Positions 17,985-27,149 of a DNA stretch of 64,000 nucleotides are shown here, piece after piece; the first letter of the stretch is position 1, and the number at the start of each line of letters is the position of its first letter. The DNA comes from Bdellovibrionales bacterium RIFCSPHIGHO2_01_FULL_40_29 (GTDB lineage Bacteria > Bdellovibrionota > Bdellovibrionia > Bdellovibrionales > Bdellovibrionaceae). Below the pieces are notes generated by a model, which was not told the DNA's origin, made no database searches, and saw nothing but the letters and a program-made list of their open reading frames with translations. Made by a program: the position numbers and the translations under genes. The stretch is taken from positions 124,001 to 188,000 of the forward strand of contig MEPU01000004.1 in NCBI GenBank assembly GCA_001771815.1, read 5' to 3'.

Positions 17985-18067
17985 ATTTTACTCCTGTTAA
18001 TTAACACCTCAAACTATGCAAAAAACCCAGAAGTATCAAGAGTTTGTCAGTCTTAAAAAGGTAAAAT

Positions 18068-18095
18068 TTGACTTTCCTAACACACCTGCTACAAA
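18068..18095 (+). promoter_or_regulatory. Candidate nfu promoter
   Basis: TTGACT and TACAAA separated by 16 bases. The expected transcription start falls one to three bases from the nfu ATG at 18104 and there is no Shine-Dalgarno sequence, so the message may be leaderless. Confidence 0.45.
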
Positions 18096-18103
18096 CAAGT
18101 CCT

Positions 18104-18649
18104 ATGAAAGTTACATTTGAACCAACACCCAATCCAGCCACGATGAAATTTAACTTTCATCAAAAAATTTCAACTCAAAGTGCTGAATTTCCAAACGTAG
18201 GATCCACAGAACGATCTCCCCTAGCTGCCAAAGTTTTCGGCTTCCCATGGACAGCCTCGGTTTTTATCGGCGAAGACTTTGTCACGATCACAAAGCAAGA
18301 TTGGGTTGATTGGGATGTGTTATCGACTCCACTGGCTGGCCTGCTTGGTGAACATATCGAAAGTGGCTTACCTGTGATGATGGATTTGATTGCTGCAAAT
18401 GATGAATCTGAAACTGATTCAGAAATTGTGAAGCGCATTAAGCGCACACTGGAAACTGAAATCAAACCCGTTGTGGCTTTAGATGGTGGCGATATTGTTT
18501 TTGCTAAATATGAAGATAAGAATCTGTATATCCACATGCGTGGCGCTTGTGCCGGATGTCCGTCATCACAAGCGACATTAAAAGACGGAATTGAAGTTCG
18601 CTTCAAACAACTTTTCCCTGATGAAATTAACGAAGTGATCTCGGTTTAA
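18104..18649 (+). CDS. Nfu-type iron-sulfur cluster scaffold/carrier
   Basis: 181 residues. The N-terminal Nfu_N domain starts MKVTFEPTPNPATMKF and the C-terminal NifU-like domain carries the cluster-binding CxxC in RGACAGCPSSQATLKDGIE. Such proteins carry Fe-S clusters to apo-targets. The start at 18104 is preferred because the family begins at this residue. A TTG at 18068 would extend it, but that triplet fits better as the -35 of the promoter. Overlaps the MOSC gene by 4 bases tail to tail. Confidence 0.88.
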   Translation: MKVTFEPTPNPATMKFNFHQKISTQSAEFPNVGSTERSPLAAKVFGFPWTASVFIGEDFVTITKQDWVDWDVLSTPLAGLLGEHIESGLPVMMDLIAANDESETDSEIVKRIKRTLETEIKPVVALDGGDIVFAKYEDKNLYIHMRGACAGCPSSQATLKDGIEVRFKQLFPDEINEVISV

Positions 18650-19443
18650 AAAACCAGATCTCCGATTCGAATGACTCCCGTATTTGCTGGAGTCAAGTTC
18701 ACACCGAACATCACTTTATTTCCCTCGACTTTACGAAATTCTGACAGCTTCACCAGTGTTTCTTTTGAGACAACTTTTCCTGTTTCCATATCTTGAGTGA
18801 TCACAGGACAACGGGCACACAGCTTAGGATTTTGAAATTTGACTGCACCAATTTGAATGTTTTGAAATAAATCCTCTTGAAAAGCAGCAGGGCCATCAAT
18901 CACAATATTGGGTCGGAAGCGATCCATCGCTGAAGGCTCCGTCAGCAGGGTATTTAAATGCCTCAACGAATTTTCATTTGTTAAAAGCACAGGTCTTGAA
19001 TCCGCAAACATCGTTTCCTTAACCGCATTGGTGGCTGCTGTTTTTAAATCGCGAAAACTCTGGGCCTGATAGCGAACCAGCTTCACTGTCTTAGACAGAA
19101 AATCAGAAATAGCTTCATTGATATCTTTGGTTTCAATCCCTGCCAGAAATGTATCATTCCAAACAGTCACTGGTTCGACATGGGCGCATGAAACTGTCTG
19201 ATCAATGAGAACTTTGTTAGATCCCATGTACAAATGCAGATATGGTCCCTGAATGGACGTTTTAATTTCAGCAAGACGAGGCTCTGTCCTTCGAGTGATA
19301 AAATGATTGTCCTGATCAACAATCATCCAACGCCGATCATTTTCAGGTCCCGTAGACCCAATCGGCATTTCCGTCAGCTCAATGCCGCGGCACGATTTCA
19401 CAGGATAAATCCAAAGCCCCGTGACTCGCGCCAACGTATCCAT
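18646..19443 (-). CDS. MOSC domain-containing protein (MOSC N-terminal barrel type)
   Basis: 265 residues. The N-terminal barrel begins VTGLWIYPVKSCRGIELTEM and the MOSC domain contains RFRPNIVIDG and PKLCARCPVITQD, where the cysteines match the conserved Mo-cofactor-related Cys of the YcbX/mARC group. These enzymes reduce N-hydroxylated compounds with molybdenum cofactor. The gene follows the deoxyhypusine-synthase-like gene by 2 bases and is last in the tatD operon. Confidence 0.85.
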   Translation of the reverse strand: MDTLARVTGLWIYPVKSCRGIELTEMPIGSTGPENDRRWMIVDQDNHFITRRTEPRLAEIKTSIQGPYLHLYMGSNKVLIDQTVSCAHVEPVTVWNDTFLAGIETKDINEAISDFLSKTVKLVRYQAQSFRDLKTAATNAVKETMFADSRPVLLTNENSLRHLNTLLTEPSAMDRFRPNIVIDGPAAFQEDLFQNIQIGAVKFQNPKLCARCPVITQDMETGKVVSKETLVKLSEFRKVEGNKVMFGVNLTPANTGVIRIGDLVF

Positions 19444-19445
19444 GA

Positions 19446-20414
19446 TTACATTCCCATGATGTAATAAAACATCAAAGGCGCCACAATCGAGGCATCTGAT
19501 TCGACGATAAATTTAGGTGTATCGATCGCCAGCTTTCCCCACGTGATTTTTTCATTTGGAACAGCGCCTGAATAAGATCCATAAGACGTTGTTGAATCTG
19601 AAATCTGACAAAAATAACTCCAAAGTGGAACATTTGAATGCCCTAAATCTTGAGACAGCATAGGCACAACACAAATTGGGAAATCTCCGGCAATACCACC
19701 ACCAATTTGAAAAAAACCAACTTTGCTTTTTGTCGCCGTTGCCATATACCACTCAGCCCAGTACATCATGTAATCAATCCCAGATTTAACTGTGCGTGAG
19801 CTTTTGATATCACCCTTGATGATATGGCCTGCAAAAATATTTCCAGTCGTTGAATCTTCCCAACCTGGTACAATAATAGGTAGATTTTTTTCTGCCGCAG
19901 CTAAAAGCCAAGAATTTTTAGGATCAATTTGATAGTACTGCTTTAATTTTCCAGAAAGTAAAATCTTATACATGTATTCGTGTGGAAAATAACTTTTCCC
20001 TTCTTTTTCAGCATTCTGCCACTCTTCTAGAACAGCTTTTTCAATCCGACGAATCGCTTCTTCTTCAGGGATACATGTGTCCGTCACTCGGTTAAGATGA
20101 CGCTCCAAAAGTTTTTGTTCATCTTCTGGAGTCAAATCACGATAATTTGGAATTCGCACATAGTGATCATGAGCCACCAAATTATAGATATCTTCTTCTA
20201 AATTGGCGCCTGTGCATGAAATCGCATGTACTTTATTCTGACGAATCATTTCAGCTAATGACAAACCCAACTCGGCAGAGCTCATGGCTCCGGCCAAAGT
20301 GATTAACATTTTCCCACCTTGATCCATCAGGTCCTTGTAGCCTTTTGCACCATCGCGCAGGGCCGCCGCATTAAAATGTCGATAGTGATGATCAATAAAA
20401 TTCGTAATGTTCAT
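19446..20414 (-). CDS. Deoxyhypusine synthase-like aminobutyl transferase
   Basis: 322 residues of the deoxyhypusine/homospermidine synthase family (NAD-dependent aminobutyl transfer from spermidine). Seen: GGKMLITLAGAMSSAELGLS, SCTGANLEEDIYNLVAHD, GGGIAGDFP and the catalytic-lysine segment KITWGKLAID (Lys294, matching human Lys329), followed by VESDASIVAPL. Bacteria lack eIF5A, so the substrate is probably a polyamine or an unknown acceptor. The ATG overlaps the 49-residue gene's stop by 4 bases. Confidence 0.9.
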   Translation of the reverse strand: MNITNFIDHHYRHFNAAALRDGAKGYKDLMDQGGKMLITLAGAMSSAELGLSLAEMIRQNKVHAISCTGANLEEDIYNLVAHDHYVRIPNYRDLTPEDEQKLLERHLNRVTDTCIPEEEAIRRIEKAVLEEWQNAEKEGKSYFPHEYMYKILLSGKLKQYYQIDPKNSWLLAAAEKNLPIIVPGWEDSTTGNIFAGHIIKGDIKSSRTVKSGIDYMMYWAEWYMATATKSKVGFFQIGGGIAGDFPICVVPMLSQDLGHSNVPLWSYFCQISDSTTSYGSYSGAVPNEKITWGKLAIDTPKFIVESDASIVAPLMFYYIMGM

Positions 20415-20560
20415 GTGCTCTCCCGAGAAATAAGTGAATCCTGCTTTTGTTTTTTATTTAATTTATACTGTTTAAACCAATGATAAAATGTCACACCCAG
20501 AACTGTCACACCCAGCAAAAATATCATCAACGCCATTCCAAAAAAAATGATGAGGCTCAT
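20411..20560 (-). CDS. 49-residue single-pass membrane protein
   Basis: Begins MSLIIFFGMALMIFLLGVTV and continues to a basic tail (FKQYKLNKKQKQDSLISRES), a single transmembrane helix with positive-inside C-terminus. Its ATG overlaps the tcdA-like stop by 4 bases and its TGA overlaps the next ATG by 4 bases, so the frame is translationally coupled on both sides, good evidence that it is real. Not recognised. Confidence 0.7.
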   Translation of the reverse strand: MSLIIFFGMALMIFLLGVTVLGVTFYHWFKQYKLNKKQKQDSLISREST

Positions 20561-21417
20561 GCGTGCAACACTTCTGTTTTGCCCGTGATTTGACGAACCA
20601 CCCACGAAGCCGCTGCCAATCCAAAAGCGCCCGTTATAAAGCTGGCATTTCCATAAACCACAGAACGGTGCATGCAAGAATGAGGATCAATCTCTCCTTG
20701 TGGACAGACACATTTAAAACCCATCCCCAGATCATAGTTCAATTCAATTGGCTCCATCGGAATTTCATCGGAATAGACGCAAGGTACTGCAAAATTACCT
20801 TTTCGCGGAAAATTGTACTCTTGACGTAGAATTTTTCTTACAGAGTGGGCCAACGGATCGACTTCTGTTTTTGCAAGATCTGAAATTTTGATGCGTGTCG
20901 GATCCATTTTAGCCGAAGCTCCCATGCTGGCGATCACATTTATTTTTCGTATCACACACTCGTTAATCAAATGAGTTTTAGCTGTTAAATTATCAATCGC
21001 ATCAATAACAAAATCAGGGTTTAAACCCAGGATTTGTTCTGCGGTGTCTTTGTTGTAAAACAAGGTCAATGGAACAATTTCTGCCTGGGGATTAATTTTA
21101 CGAAGTCGCTCAGCCATCACGTTGGCTTTTTTCTGACCAACCAAACCTTGAAGCGCGTGCAATTGGCGATTTGCATTTGTAATGCAAATCTCATCAAAAT
21201 CAATAATTGTCAGTTTTCCAATTCCTGAACGGGCCAATGATTCCGCCGCCCATGAACCCACACCGCCCAAACCAATCACCATGACATGTGAACGAAATAA
21301 TTTCTTCATCATATCGTCACCAACCAGTCGACCCATGCGATCAAAGCGACGATGCAATGTGTAGTTGTCTTCTTTAATTTCAAAGGCTTTTTTTGGCTCA
21401 ATATTTGGGCTATTCAT
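20557..21417 (-). CDS. tcdA: ThiF/E1-like tRNA threonylcarbamoyladenosine dehydratase (TcdA/CsdL)
   Basis: 286 residues. The N-terminal RRFDRMGRLVGDDMMKKLF is followed by the ATP-binding loop VMVIGLGGVGSWAAESLARS and IDFDEICITNANRQLHAL, all typical of TcdA, which cyclises t6A37 in tRNA. The C-terminal CPQGEIDPHSCMHRS is compatible with that family. The ATG at 21417 is used; an in-frame TTG at 21426 is possible. No strong ribosome site. Second gene of the tatD operon. Confidence 0.88.
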   Translation of the reverse strand: MNSPNIEPKKAFEIKEDNYTLHRRFDRMGRLVGDDMMKKLFRSHVMVIGLGGVGSWAAESLARSGIGKLTIIDFDEICITNANRQLHALQGLVGQKKANVMAERLRKINPQAEIVPLTLFYNKDTAEQILGLNPDFVIDAIDNLTAKTHLINECVIRKINVIASMGASAKMDPTRIKISDLAKTEVDPLAHSVRKILRQEYNFPRKGNFAVPCVYSDEIPMEPIELNYDLGMGFKCVCPQGEIDPHSCMHRSVVYGNASFITGAFGLAAASWVVRQITGKTEVLHA

Positions 21418-21438
21418 AGGGGTCAAAAACTAACAGAT

Positions 21439-22227
21439 TCAAGGCATTCTGAAAAGTCTTTTAAAGTTACTTGTCGAGATTTCCAAAACCTCCAAAACAC
21501 TCATTCTGCGAAGTTGGGCTATTTTTTCAGCTATTACACGTATTGAGGTTGAATTATTGGGACCAATCCACCCTTCAGGGGCCTGATCTGGCGAATCACT
21601 TTCAAGCAGCAAATAGTCCATTGGAATTTTTTCTATGCAATCCTGCAGCTTTCTATTTTTAGAAAAGGTCACGGCTCCACCCACAGAAATCAGAAATCCA
21701 CGATCCATGTATTCTTTAGCTGTTTCAAAGCCACCAGAAAAAGCATGCACCAAACCTTTTTCCGGAGGGACCCCCCAAATATCCAGGATTTGAAGTGCTT
21801 TATCGTGAGCCTGCACAATATGTAAAACCATTGGTTTTTTAAAAGCCTTGGCCAATTCAATCTGATTTTCAAAAGCATCAATTTGCCGAACCATTGAATC
21901 TTTCATGATATGGGGACGGAAATCCAAACCCGTTTCACCAAGTGCCATAGCCTGGGGAAGTTCCTTAGCCAAAAGATCCAAAGTGATTTCGCATTCGCTA
22001 TCATCATGGGCTGCCACAAAATAGGGATGAAGCCCAAAGCTCAATCCAAAATTTTGCGGAAACATTTTTTTCAATTTTTTCTGCTTGCTCCAGTCCACTG
22101 GATCCACACCACCTTGCAGAAAAAAATGAATATTCTGAGCCTCCGCAGCGCTCAAATTATTTTGAATTTCTTCAGGAGTCTTATTCCAACGAGGGTCAGA
22201 CCAATGGCAATGTGAATCAATGTACAT
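21439..22227 (-). CDS. TatD-family metal-dependent DNase/hydrolase
   Basis: 262 residues, the usual TatD length. The metal-binding motif is YIDSHCHWSD at the N-terminus, then GLDFRPH, LHIVQAHDKAL, HAFSGGFE and the final LLLESDSPDQAPEG. TatD proteins are 3'-5' exonucleases or deacylases related to DNA quality control. First gene of the operon tatD-tcdA-49 residue protein-DHS-like-MOSC, on the minus strand. Divergent from the 22357 gene. Confidence 0.92.
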   Translation of the reverse strand: MYIDSHCHWSDPRWNKTPEEIQNNLSAAEAQNIHFFLQGGVDPVDWSKQKKLKKMFPQNFGLSFGLHPYFVAAHDDSECEITLDLLAKELPQAMALGETGLDFRPHIMKDSMVRQIDAFENQIELAKAFKKPMVLHIVQAHDKALQILDIWGVPPEKGLVHAFSGGFETAKEYMDRGFLISVGGAVTFSKNRKLQDCIEKIPMDYLLLESDSPDQAPEGWIGPNNSTSIRVIAEKIAQLRRMSVLEVLEISTSNFKRLFRMP

Positions 22228-22356
22228 CGTCCCAGAATATCTCGTTTTATTATTTTAACAAGACCATTGTCAGGGTTTATTCGGCTTTACTAAGACGACT
22301 TCTAGACTCTTTGGCTATCGACATACTGCCGATAAAACAGAATCAACAGGAGTTGG

Positions 22357-23406
22357 ATGATGCAAAAAGATATTCTAAAAATGACTCTAGAAATCTCAAC
22401 AGATACTGGCTCTGTACTGCGGCCAATAGAGATAAAGCTTTCATCAGCCAAACCCACTCATCCTGAATCTGCTCCCAATGCCCCGTTTAAATACTACACG
22501 GATGCCATTATTGGATTGTGTTACCATAAACTGACTGATTTTAAATTTGTTGAACCGTCTCAAAAAAGTTTTGTCGAAGCGGCTTATCAAGAATTAAATC
22601 CCTATGTTGAGCTTTATCGCAAGTCCATGCCGCGAGTGCAATCCATGACAAAAGTAAAACCTGAGAAAGTTCTCCAGGTTGAAAACTTTGAAAAAAATAT
22701 GACCGATGTCTGGACAACTGTTTTCAAAAATGGATCTGTTGATTTTTCACAGGTGCAAAAAGTTCTTAATTTAGTCTCTGATTTTGAAAATCAACTGGGC
22801 TCACCTTTTTTATATAATTTTAGTTTGCAATTCAGTGATCGCTTTCGTGATAAGCTTACGGCTTTTTATGCGTTTCTTTTTCACTTACGCTCTGTCGTTG
22901 CCATTGATCATAATGCCTACGTAGAAGATTCTTCACTTGAAAGTGTTAAGTGCGATTCTATTTCTGATTACTTACCAAAATCAGACTACACCACAAACGA
23001 TGCACTGCTTTTTTTACAGTTTAAAAAATTAACAACTCCATTTATCAGCCACAAAGACAAAGATGTTCGCATTGAAAAATTATTGGTCCAGCCATTACAA
23101 AATGCCTTCTATCAGTATAATCACAATGCCTGTTGCTTGATCGATCAATTGCCACCGTCATTATTGAATTCGCTCTCTCCGGTTGAGCTAGAAGAAACTC
23201 TTCACCACGTGCAAATGGATTGGCTGCTGGGATCACCATCAGGAATGTTATTTAAAGTTCGTGAGGAACTGTTCGGTTTAGTTGAAGGTTATGATCATGT
23301 GTTTTGGCCGGAAACCCTTATTTTAAAACCAAAACCGGGTTCAAAACTTCAACTGGGCTTTCAAATTTCTAGTCATGATTTAGCTACTGAATCGACGGCC
23401 GCTTAA
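22357..23406 (+). CDS. Hypothetical protein, no recognised domain
   Basis: 349 residues starting MMQKDILKMTLEISTDTGSV after CAGGAG, so the start is well supported. No signal peptide or transmembrane segment. The middle region is helical (FRDKLTAFYAFLFHLRSVVA). Not recognised. Its 3' end overlaps the convergent dedA-type gene by 23 bases. Confidence 0.75.
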   Translation: MMQKDILKMTLEISTDTGSVLRPIEIKLSSAKPTHPESAPNAPFKYYTDAIIGLCYHKLTDFKFVEPSQKSFVEAAYQELNPYVELYRKSMPRVQSMTKVKPEKVLQVENFEKNMTDVWTTVFKNGSVDFSQVQKVLNLVSDFENQLGSPFLYNFSLQFSDRFRDKLTAFYAFLFHLRSVVAIDHNAYVEDSSLESVKCDSISDYLPKSDYTTNDALLFLQFKKLTTPFISHKDKDVRIEKLLVQPLQNAFYQYNHNACCLIDQLPPSLLNSLSPVELEETLHHVQMDWLLGSPSGMLFKVREELFGLVEGYDHVFWPETLILKPKPGSKLQLGFQISSHDLATESTAA

Positions 23407-24064
23407 TCCATCTCTTGTAGATGAATACCAGTGCTGCTGCCAGCAAAAGGCACAGCACCACAATTTTAAATTGCTTCAAAAAGCCTAAAATATTTTCTCC
23501 ATAATGAGCTAATAATAAAATTTGTGTTGGCACAGATATCAAGGCTGCAATGCCATCAATCAATGCAAATTTCCAAACTGGAAACTTCAACATTCCGCAA
23601 GCCATGTGCCCAGGAAATCGAATTCCTGGAGTAAATCGAAAAATACCACACGCATAGGCTCCATATTTGATCGTCCAGGCTTCAATTTTTTTACGATTTT
23701 CTTCTGATAAAATGGCACGAACTGGCTTCCACTCAAAAACTTGTCGGCCAAAGAGTCGACCAATTCCATAGATTATAAAATCAGCGGTAAAAACGGCTAA
23801 AAAAGCGACCACTGCGGCAGATTGGGCATGCACATAAGGAGCTCCGGGAAATGGCGGCGGATACTTGTCTGGATGGGCCCCCATGTAGGCTAAAATCCCA
23901 ACACTCACTAATGTGGCTTCTTCGGGAAATGGCAAACCCACCGCTGAAAGCAACATCATACCGACTAAAAAAACATACACCCAGGTGGGTTCATAGGCAT
24001 AGGGTATTAAACACGTCAGTGTGTCTTTGCTATTCATCAGACATTCGATCAGCGAAGAATTCAT
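23384..24064 (-). CDS. DedA-family membrane protein
   Basis: 226 residues with several hydrophobic helices. FRFTPGIRFPGHMACGMLKF is the DedA signature (F.R..PG.R....AG...M....F), and PEEATLVSVGILAYMG marks the N-terminal re-entrant region. DedA/VTT proteins act as lipid scramblases or undecaprenyl phosphate flippases in the inner membrane. Convergent overlap with the unknown gene at 22357-23406, divergent from the pseudouridine synthase gene. Confidence 0.9.
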   Translation of the reverse strand: MNSSLIECLMNSKDTLTCLIPYAYEPTWVYVFLVGMMLLSAVGLPFPEEATLVSVGILAYMGAHPDKYPPPFPGAPYVHAQSAAVVAFLAVFTADFIIYGIGRLFGRQVFEWKPVRAILSEENRKKIEAWTIKYGAYACGIFRFTPGIRFPGHMACGMLKFPVWKFALIDGIAALISVPTQILLLAHYGENILGFLKQFKIVVLCLLLAAALVFIYKRWIKRPSIQ

Positions 24065-24138
24065 AACACCATCATGAAGAAGAAAGGACCCAATGTTAAG
24101 CTCTTGAAATAGATCGGAACACTGTGCTAACTGTGTTT

Positions 24139-25011
24139 ATGGCTGAAATAGTAGGCGGCAAAATTAGTTCCGGAGGTTTTGAGTATGGTGTTAAACACTT
24201 TATTAACCCAAAGTCTGGTTTAATATCTGAAATTATCGCCGAAACCCTCGAGCTTGATCCTACACATATTCAATTACTCCTCGAACTTGGAGCGATCTAT
24301 ATCAACAACTCAAGACATTGCTTAGATTCACAAATTCCCAGCGAATGTCTGTTTCGAGTGCATACAAAACCTCGTCGTCACGAAGTCAATCATGACTGGA
24401 ACCAATTGATTGTCTTTGAAGATGCTGATTTTTTAGTTTTAAATAAGCCCTGCGGAATTCCCAGCCATGCCTCAGTTGATAATCGCATCGACAATTCTCT
24501 GCACCAACTTGAAAAGGCACGCAAAATAAAACTGTTCATCACTCACCGCCTTGATACCATGACAGAGGGCCTTATCGTCTACGGAAAAACGGAAAAGTTT
24601 GTTCAAAAATTCAATCAGTTGATTCAAAATCGACTGATTCAAAAAAAATATATAGCTCTGGTTGAAACCACCACCACATTACCAAAAAAATTAGTCCACT
24701 ACATGGAGAGCTCACCACGGGCCCCTAAAAAAGTAACAGCTTACTTCCAAGAAAAATCGGCGCTGTGTGAACTGGAAATTGAAAAACAAATCATCCATGC
24801 AAATCACAGCTGGATTCAAATCAATTTACTAACTGGTCGGACGCATCAGATTCGAGCACAACTGAGCGCCATGCAAGCCCCACTTATTGGGGATGGGCTC
24901 TACGGTGCTCAACAAATTTGGAAAAAAGAGAGCATTGCTCTACGAGCATTTGAGCTTGAATTTATGTGGAATGACCGCGTGTGTCTGTTCAAGCTTTCAG
25001 ATGAATTTTAA
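24139..25011 (+). CDS. RluA-family pseudouridine synthase
   Basis: 290 residues. The catalytic motif is FITHRLDTMTEGLIVYGKT (Asp of HRLD; the usual TSG is TEG here), with LLTGRTHQIRAQLSAMQ and GDGLYGA near the end. Isomerises uridines in rRNA or tRNA. The N-terminal 75 residues resemble a weak S4-like domain. The ATG at 24139 is used, with an in-frame GTG at 24124 possible; no clear ribosome site. Next to, and convergent with, the barrel gene 25021. Confidence 0.9.
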   Translation: MAEIVGGKISSGGFEYGVKHFINPKSGLISEIIAETLELDPTHIQLLLELGAIYINNSRHCLDSQIPSECLFRVHTKPRRHEVNHDWNQLIVFEDADFLVLNKPCGIPSHASVDNRIDNSLHQLEKARKIKLFITHRLDTMTEGLIVYGKTEKFVQKFNQLIQNRLIQKKYIALVETTTTLPKKLVHYMESSPRAPKKVTAYFQEKSALCELEIEKQIIHANHSWIQINLLTGRTHQIRAQLSAMQAPLIGDGLYGAQQIWKKESIALRAFELEFMWNDRVCLFKLSDEF

Positions 25012-25020
25012 TTTTCCGAC

Positions 25021-25902
25021 TTAGTACATCGAGATATTTGTCATCAACGTATAACCCGTCTCAGGCGATTTGCTTGTAAAAATTAAATCGCGAGTGTCTT
25101 GAATTCCAACGGTAAAGCTCATGTCGCGATTCGGACGGATCTCAAGCCCCAAGCCCGTTCGAATTTGTGTCGAATGATACTCGTCTTTATTTTCAGCTTC
25201 AGAACTGTTGGACCATTTTTCTTGAATCTCAAAACCAGGTTTCGCGGCAAAAACTTTATTGATATTAAAGCTCAGCTCGGCTCCGTGCTCGATATCAATT
25301 TTACTTGTTGTTCTGACTTGATTGGGACGCTTCGGATTTGAGTTATCCAAAAAAACTGTCGATCGTTGAAAATAATAACTCGGTTTTGCATAGATGCGAA
25401 AATTTGAATACTTAAGAAAACGATACTTGCCTTCAATTTCCCAACGCAACCGAGCAATCATACCACTATCTCGAGACGCATCACTTGACGGTAAATACAG
25501 ACGCAAAGATGTCGCCAGGGACGCAGCCGCTGGCAATGTATCGTCCATCAGATTGCTAAACTTAGCGACCAAAGAAAAGTCGCGAGCCCGAATTTCATTT
25601 GTCACTTCATCGCCATAAATATTACGACCAGCTGTTGAATAACCAAATGCTGGTCGAGCAGAGATCCGAAAATCACGATTAATTCGATAATTAAAAGACA
25701 GATAGTTATCAAAAAAATCCATCGAAGGATCGGCTTCACGAAACTGCTTATCAGCAAAACCACCCAAACTGAAAAGGGAAATGCTAAATGCTTTCGAAGA
25801 GCTCTCTTCTGAAGGCATTGGCGCAGTCACTGTCGAAACAGTTTCTTGGGCAAATGCTCCGATAGTGATCAAAGAAGTGAATAATACCAAAAGTGATTTC
25901 AT
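25021..25902 (-). CDS. Outer-membrane beta-barrel protein, unknown
   Basis: 293 residues with a signal peptide MKSLLVLFTSLITIGAFA ending AFA-QETV. The mature protein has alternating aromatic/hydrophobic strands such as FDNYLSFNYRINRDFRISA and FRIYAKPSYYFQR, consistent with an eight- to twelve-stranded barrel. It ends in aromatic residue Tyr after LMTNISM. Convergent with the pseudouridine synthase gene. Function not recognised. Confidence 0.7.
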   Translation of the reverse strand: MKSLLVLFTSLITIGAFAQETVSTVTAPMPSEESSSKAFSISLFSLGGFADKQFREADPSMDFFDNYLSFNYRINRDFRISARPAFGYSTAGRNIYGDEVTNEIRARDFSLVAKFSNLMDDTLPAAASLATSLRLYLPSSDASRDSGMIARLRWEIEGKYRFLKYSNFRIYAKPSYYFQRSTVFLDNSNPKRPNQVRTTSKIDIEHGAELSFNINKVFAAKPGFEIQEKWSNSSEAENKDEYHSTQIRTGLGLEIRPNRDMSFTVGIQDTRDLIFTSKSPETGYTLMTNISMY

Positions 25903-26015
25903 CGAGAGTTCTCCCCGTTAATAATTATCGTAAACAGTGACAAAAAATGTATATCACACTGCATAACCCGCTGTCTAAACTAGCACTTAAAAAGCACTTC
26001 GAATAAGGTCGTAGC

Positions 26016-27149
26016 ATGAAAAAAATACAGCTCAAAATCAAGATTTTGTTATCCTTCGTTTTAACGCTTTTATTTGTATTGGTCAGTTGCCAGTCCTCGG
26101 ATAAGGACTCTCAAAGCAACAAAAACCTGATTACTCCCGTTTCTGCACTTCAAAAGAGTGACCCCACAGAAATCTCTATCATGACCTACAATGTAGAAAA
26201 CTTATTTGATACGACTCATGACAAAGATCGCGAAGATTTTCCAAACCTTCCGCTTGCTGAAAAGTCAAAACCCGAAGTCATTGCCTTTTGTTCAGCAATC
26301 AAAAGCAACTACCGTCGTCAAGAATGTGAGCAGTTGGATTGGAACGAGAGTGTTTTAAAAATCAAATTGCAAAATGTTGCCGCTGTAATTCGGACTCTTG
26401 ATGGTGGCAAAGGGCCTGATGTCCTTTTGGTGGCAGAAGTTGAAAATGAAGCCATTTTAAAGCGCCTTGTTACCGATCAACTTGCTGAACTTGGTTATCA
26501 AACCGTTATCCTTCGCGAAGGGCCCGATCTTCGGGGTATTGATCCCGGTTTTATTTCAAAATTTCCTCTGGTAGGAAAGCCCAAGTTGCATCTGGTTCCA
26601 TACACTGAAGCGGATCCTGAGAAGCTTAAATGGGCACGCCGCTCTCGAGGAATTCTGGAGGCCACCGTTAAGCTTCCAAATAAAAAATCACTCACTTTCT
26701 TAGTTGGACATTTCCCATCTCAATCAAACCCGACAGAATGGCGGGCGCAGGCTGTTGCCTTTGCTAAAAACCTTATGGCAGAAAAAATAAAAAAAGGTGA
26801 AGCCGTTGTACTCGGGGGAGATCTCAATATCACTGAACGTGAAAATGAGTCTCATGGTTTTTTCAACAAAGAACTTTCTGAGGTGGGCTACGTTTCTCAT
26901 TTAATTGGTTGCAAACATTGCTTAGGAACTCATAGCTATAAAGGTGGATGGGATTTTTTAGATGTTTTAATTTTTTCGAAAAATTTAAAAGATGCCGGAG
27001 TTGAGCTGATTACAGACTCTTTTCAGGTTGTTCGAACTTCAGAGAATATGAAACGTAACGGAACACCACTTTCATTTGATTCAACAAAAAAAGTGATGGG
27101 AGTTTCCGATCACTTTCCACTGTACTCACGATTACGTTTACTTAAATAA
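26016..27149 (+). CDS. Endonuclease/exonuclease/phosphatase-family lipoprotein
   Basis: 377 residues. Lipoprotein signal LLSFVLTLLFVLVSC (lipobox VLVSC), then the EEP fold: ISIMTYNVENLFDTTHD, LVAEVENE, GHFPSQSNPTEWRAQA, LGGDLNITERE and GVSDHFPLYSRL carry the metal and catalytic residues Asn, Glu, His, Asp, His. A DNase or phosphodiesterase anchored to the envelope; in a predator, prey DNA degradation is possible (inference). Ends one base before the convergent lipoprotein gene. Confidence 0.85.
   Translation: MKKIQLKIKILLSFVLTLLFVLVSCQSSDKDSQSNKNLITPVSALQKSDPTEISIMTYNVENLFDTTHDKDREDFPNLPLAEKSKPEVIAFCSAIKSNYRRQECEQLDWNESVLKIKLQNVAAVIRTLDGGKGPDVLLVAEVENEAILKRLVTDQLAELGYQTVILREGPDLRGIDPGFISKFPLVGKPKLHLVPYTEADPEKLKWARRSRGILEATVKLPNKKSLTFLVGHFPSQSNPTEWRAQAVAFAKNLMAEKIKKGEAVVLGGDLNITERENESHGFFNKELSEVGYVSHLIGCKHCLGTHSYKGGWDFLDVLIFSKNLKDAGVELITDSFQVVRTSENMKRNGTPLSFDSTKKVMGVSDHFPLYSRLRLLK

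Noticed and set aside
18175-18606. 143-residue antisense frame
   Set aside because: Shadow of nfu; low-complexity serine/threonine composition and no ribosome site.
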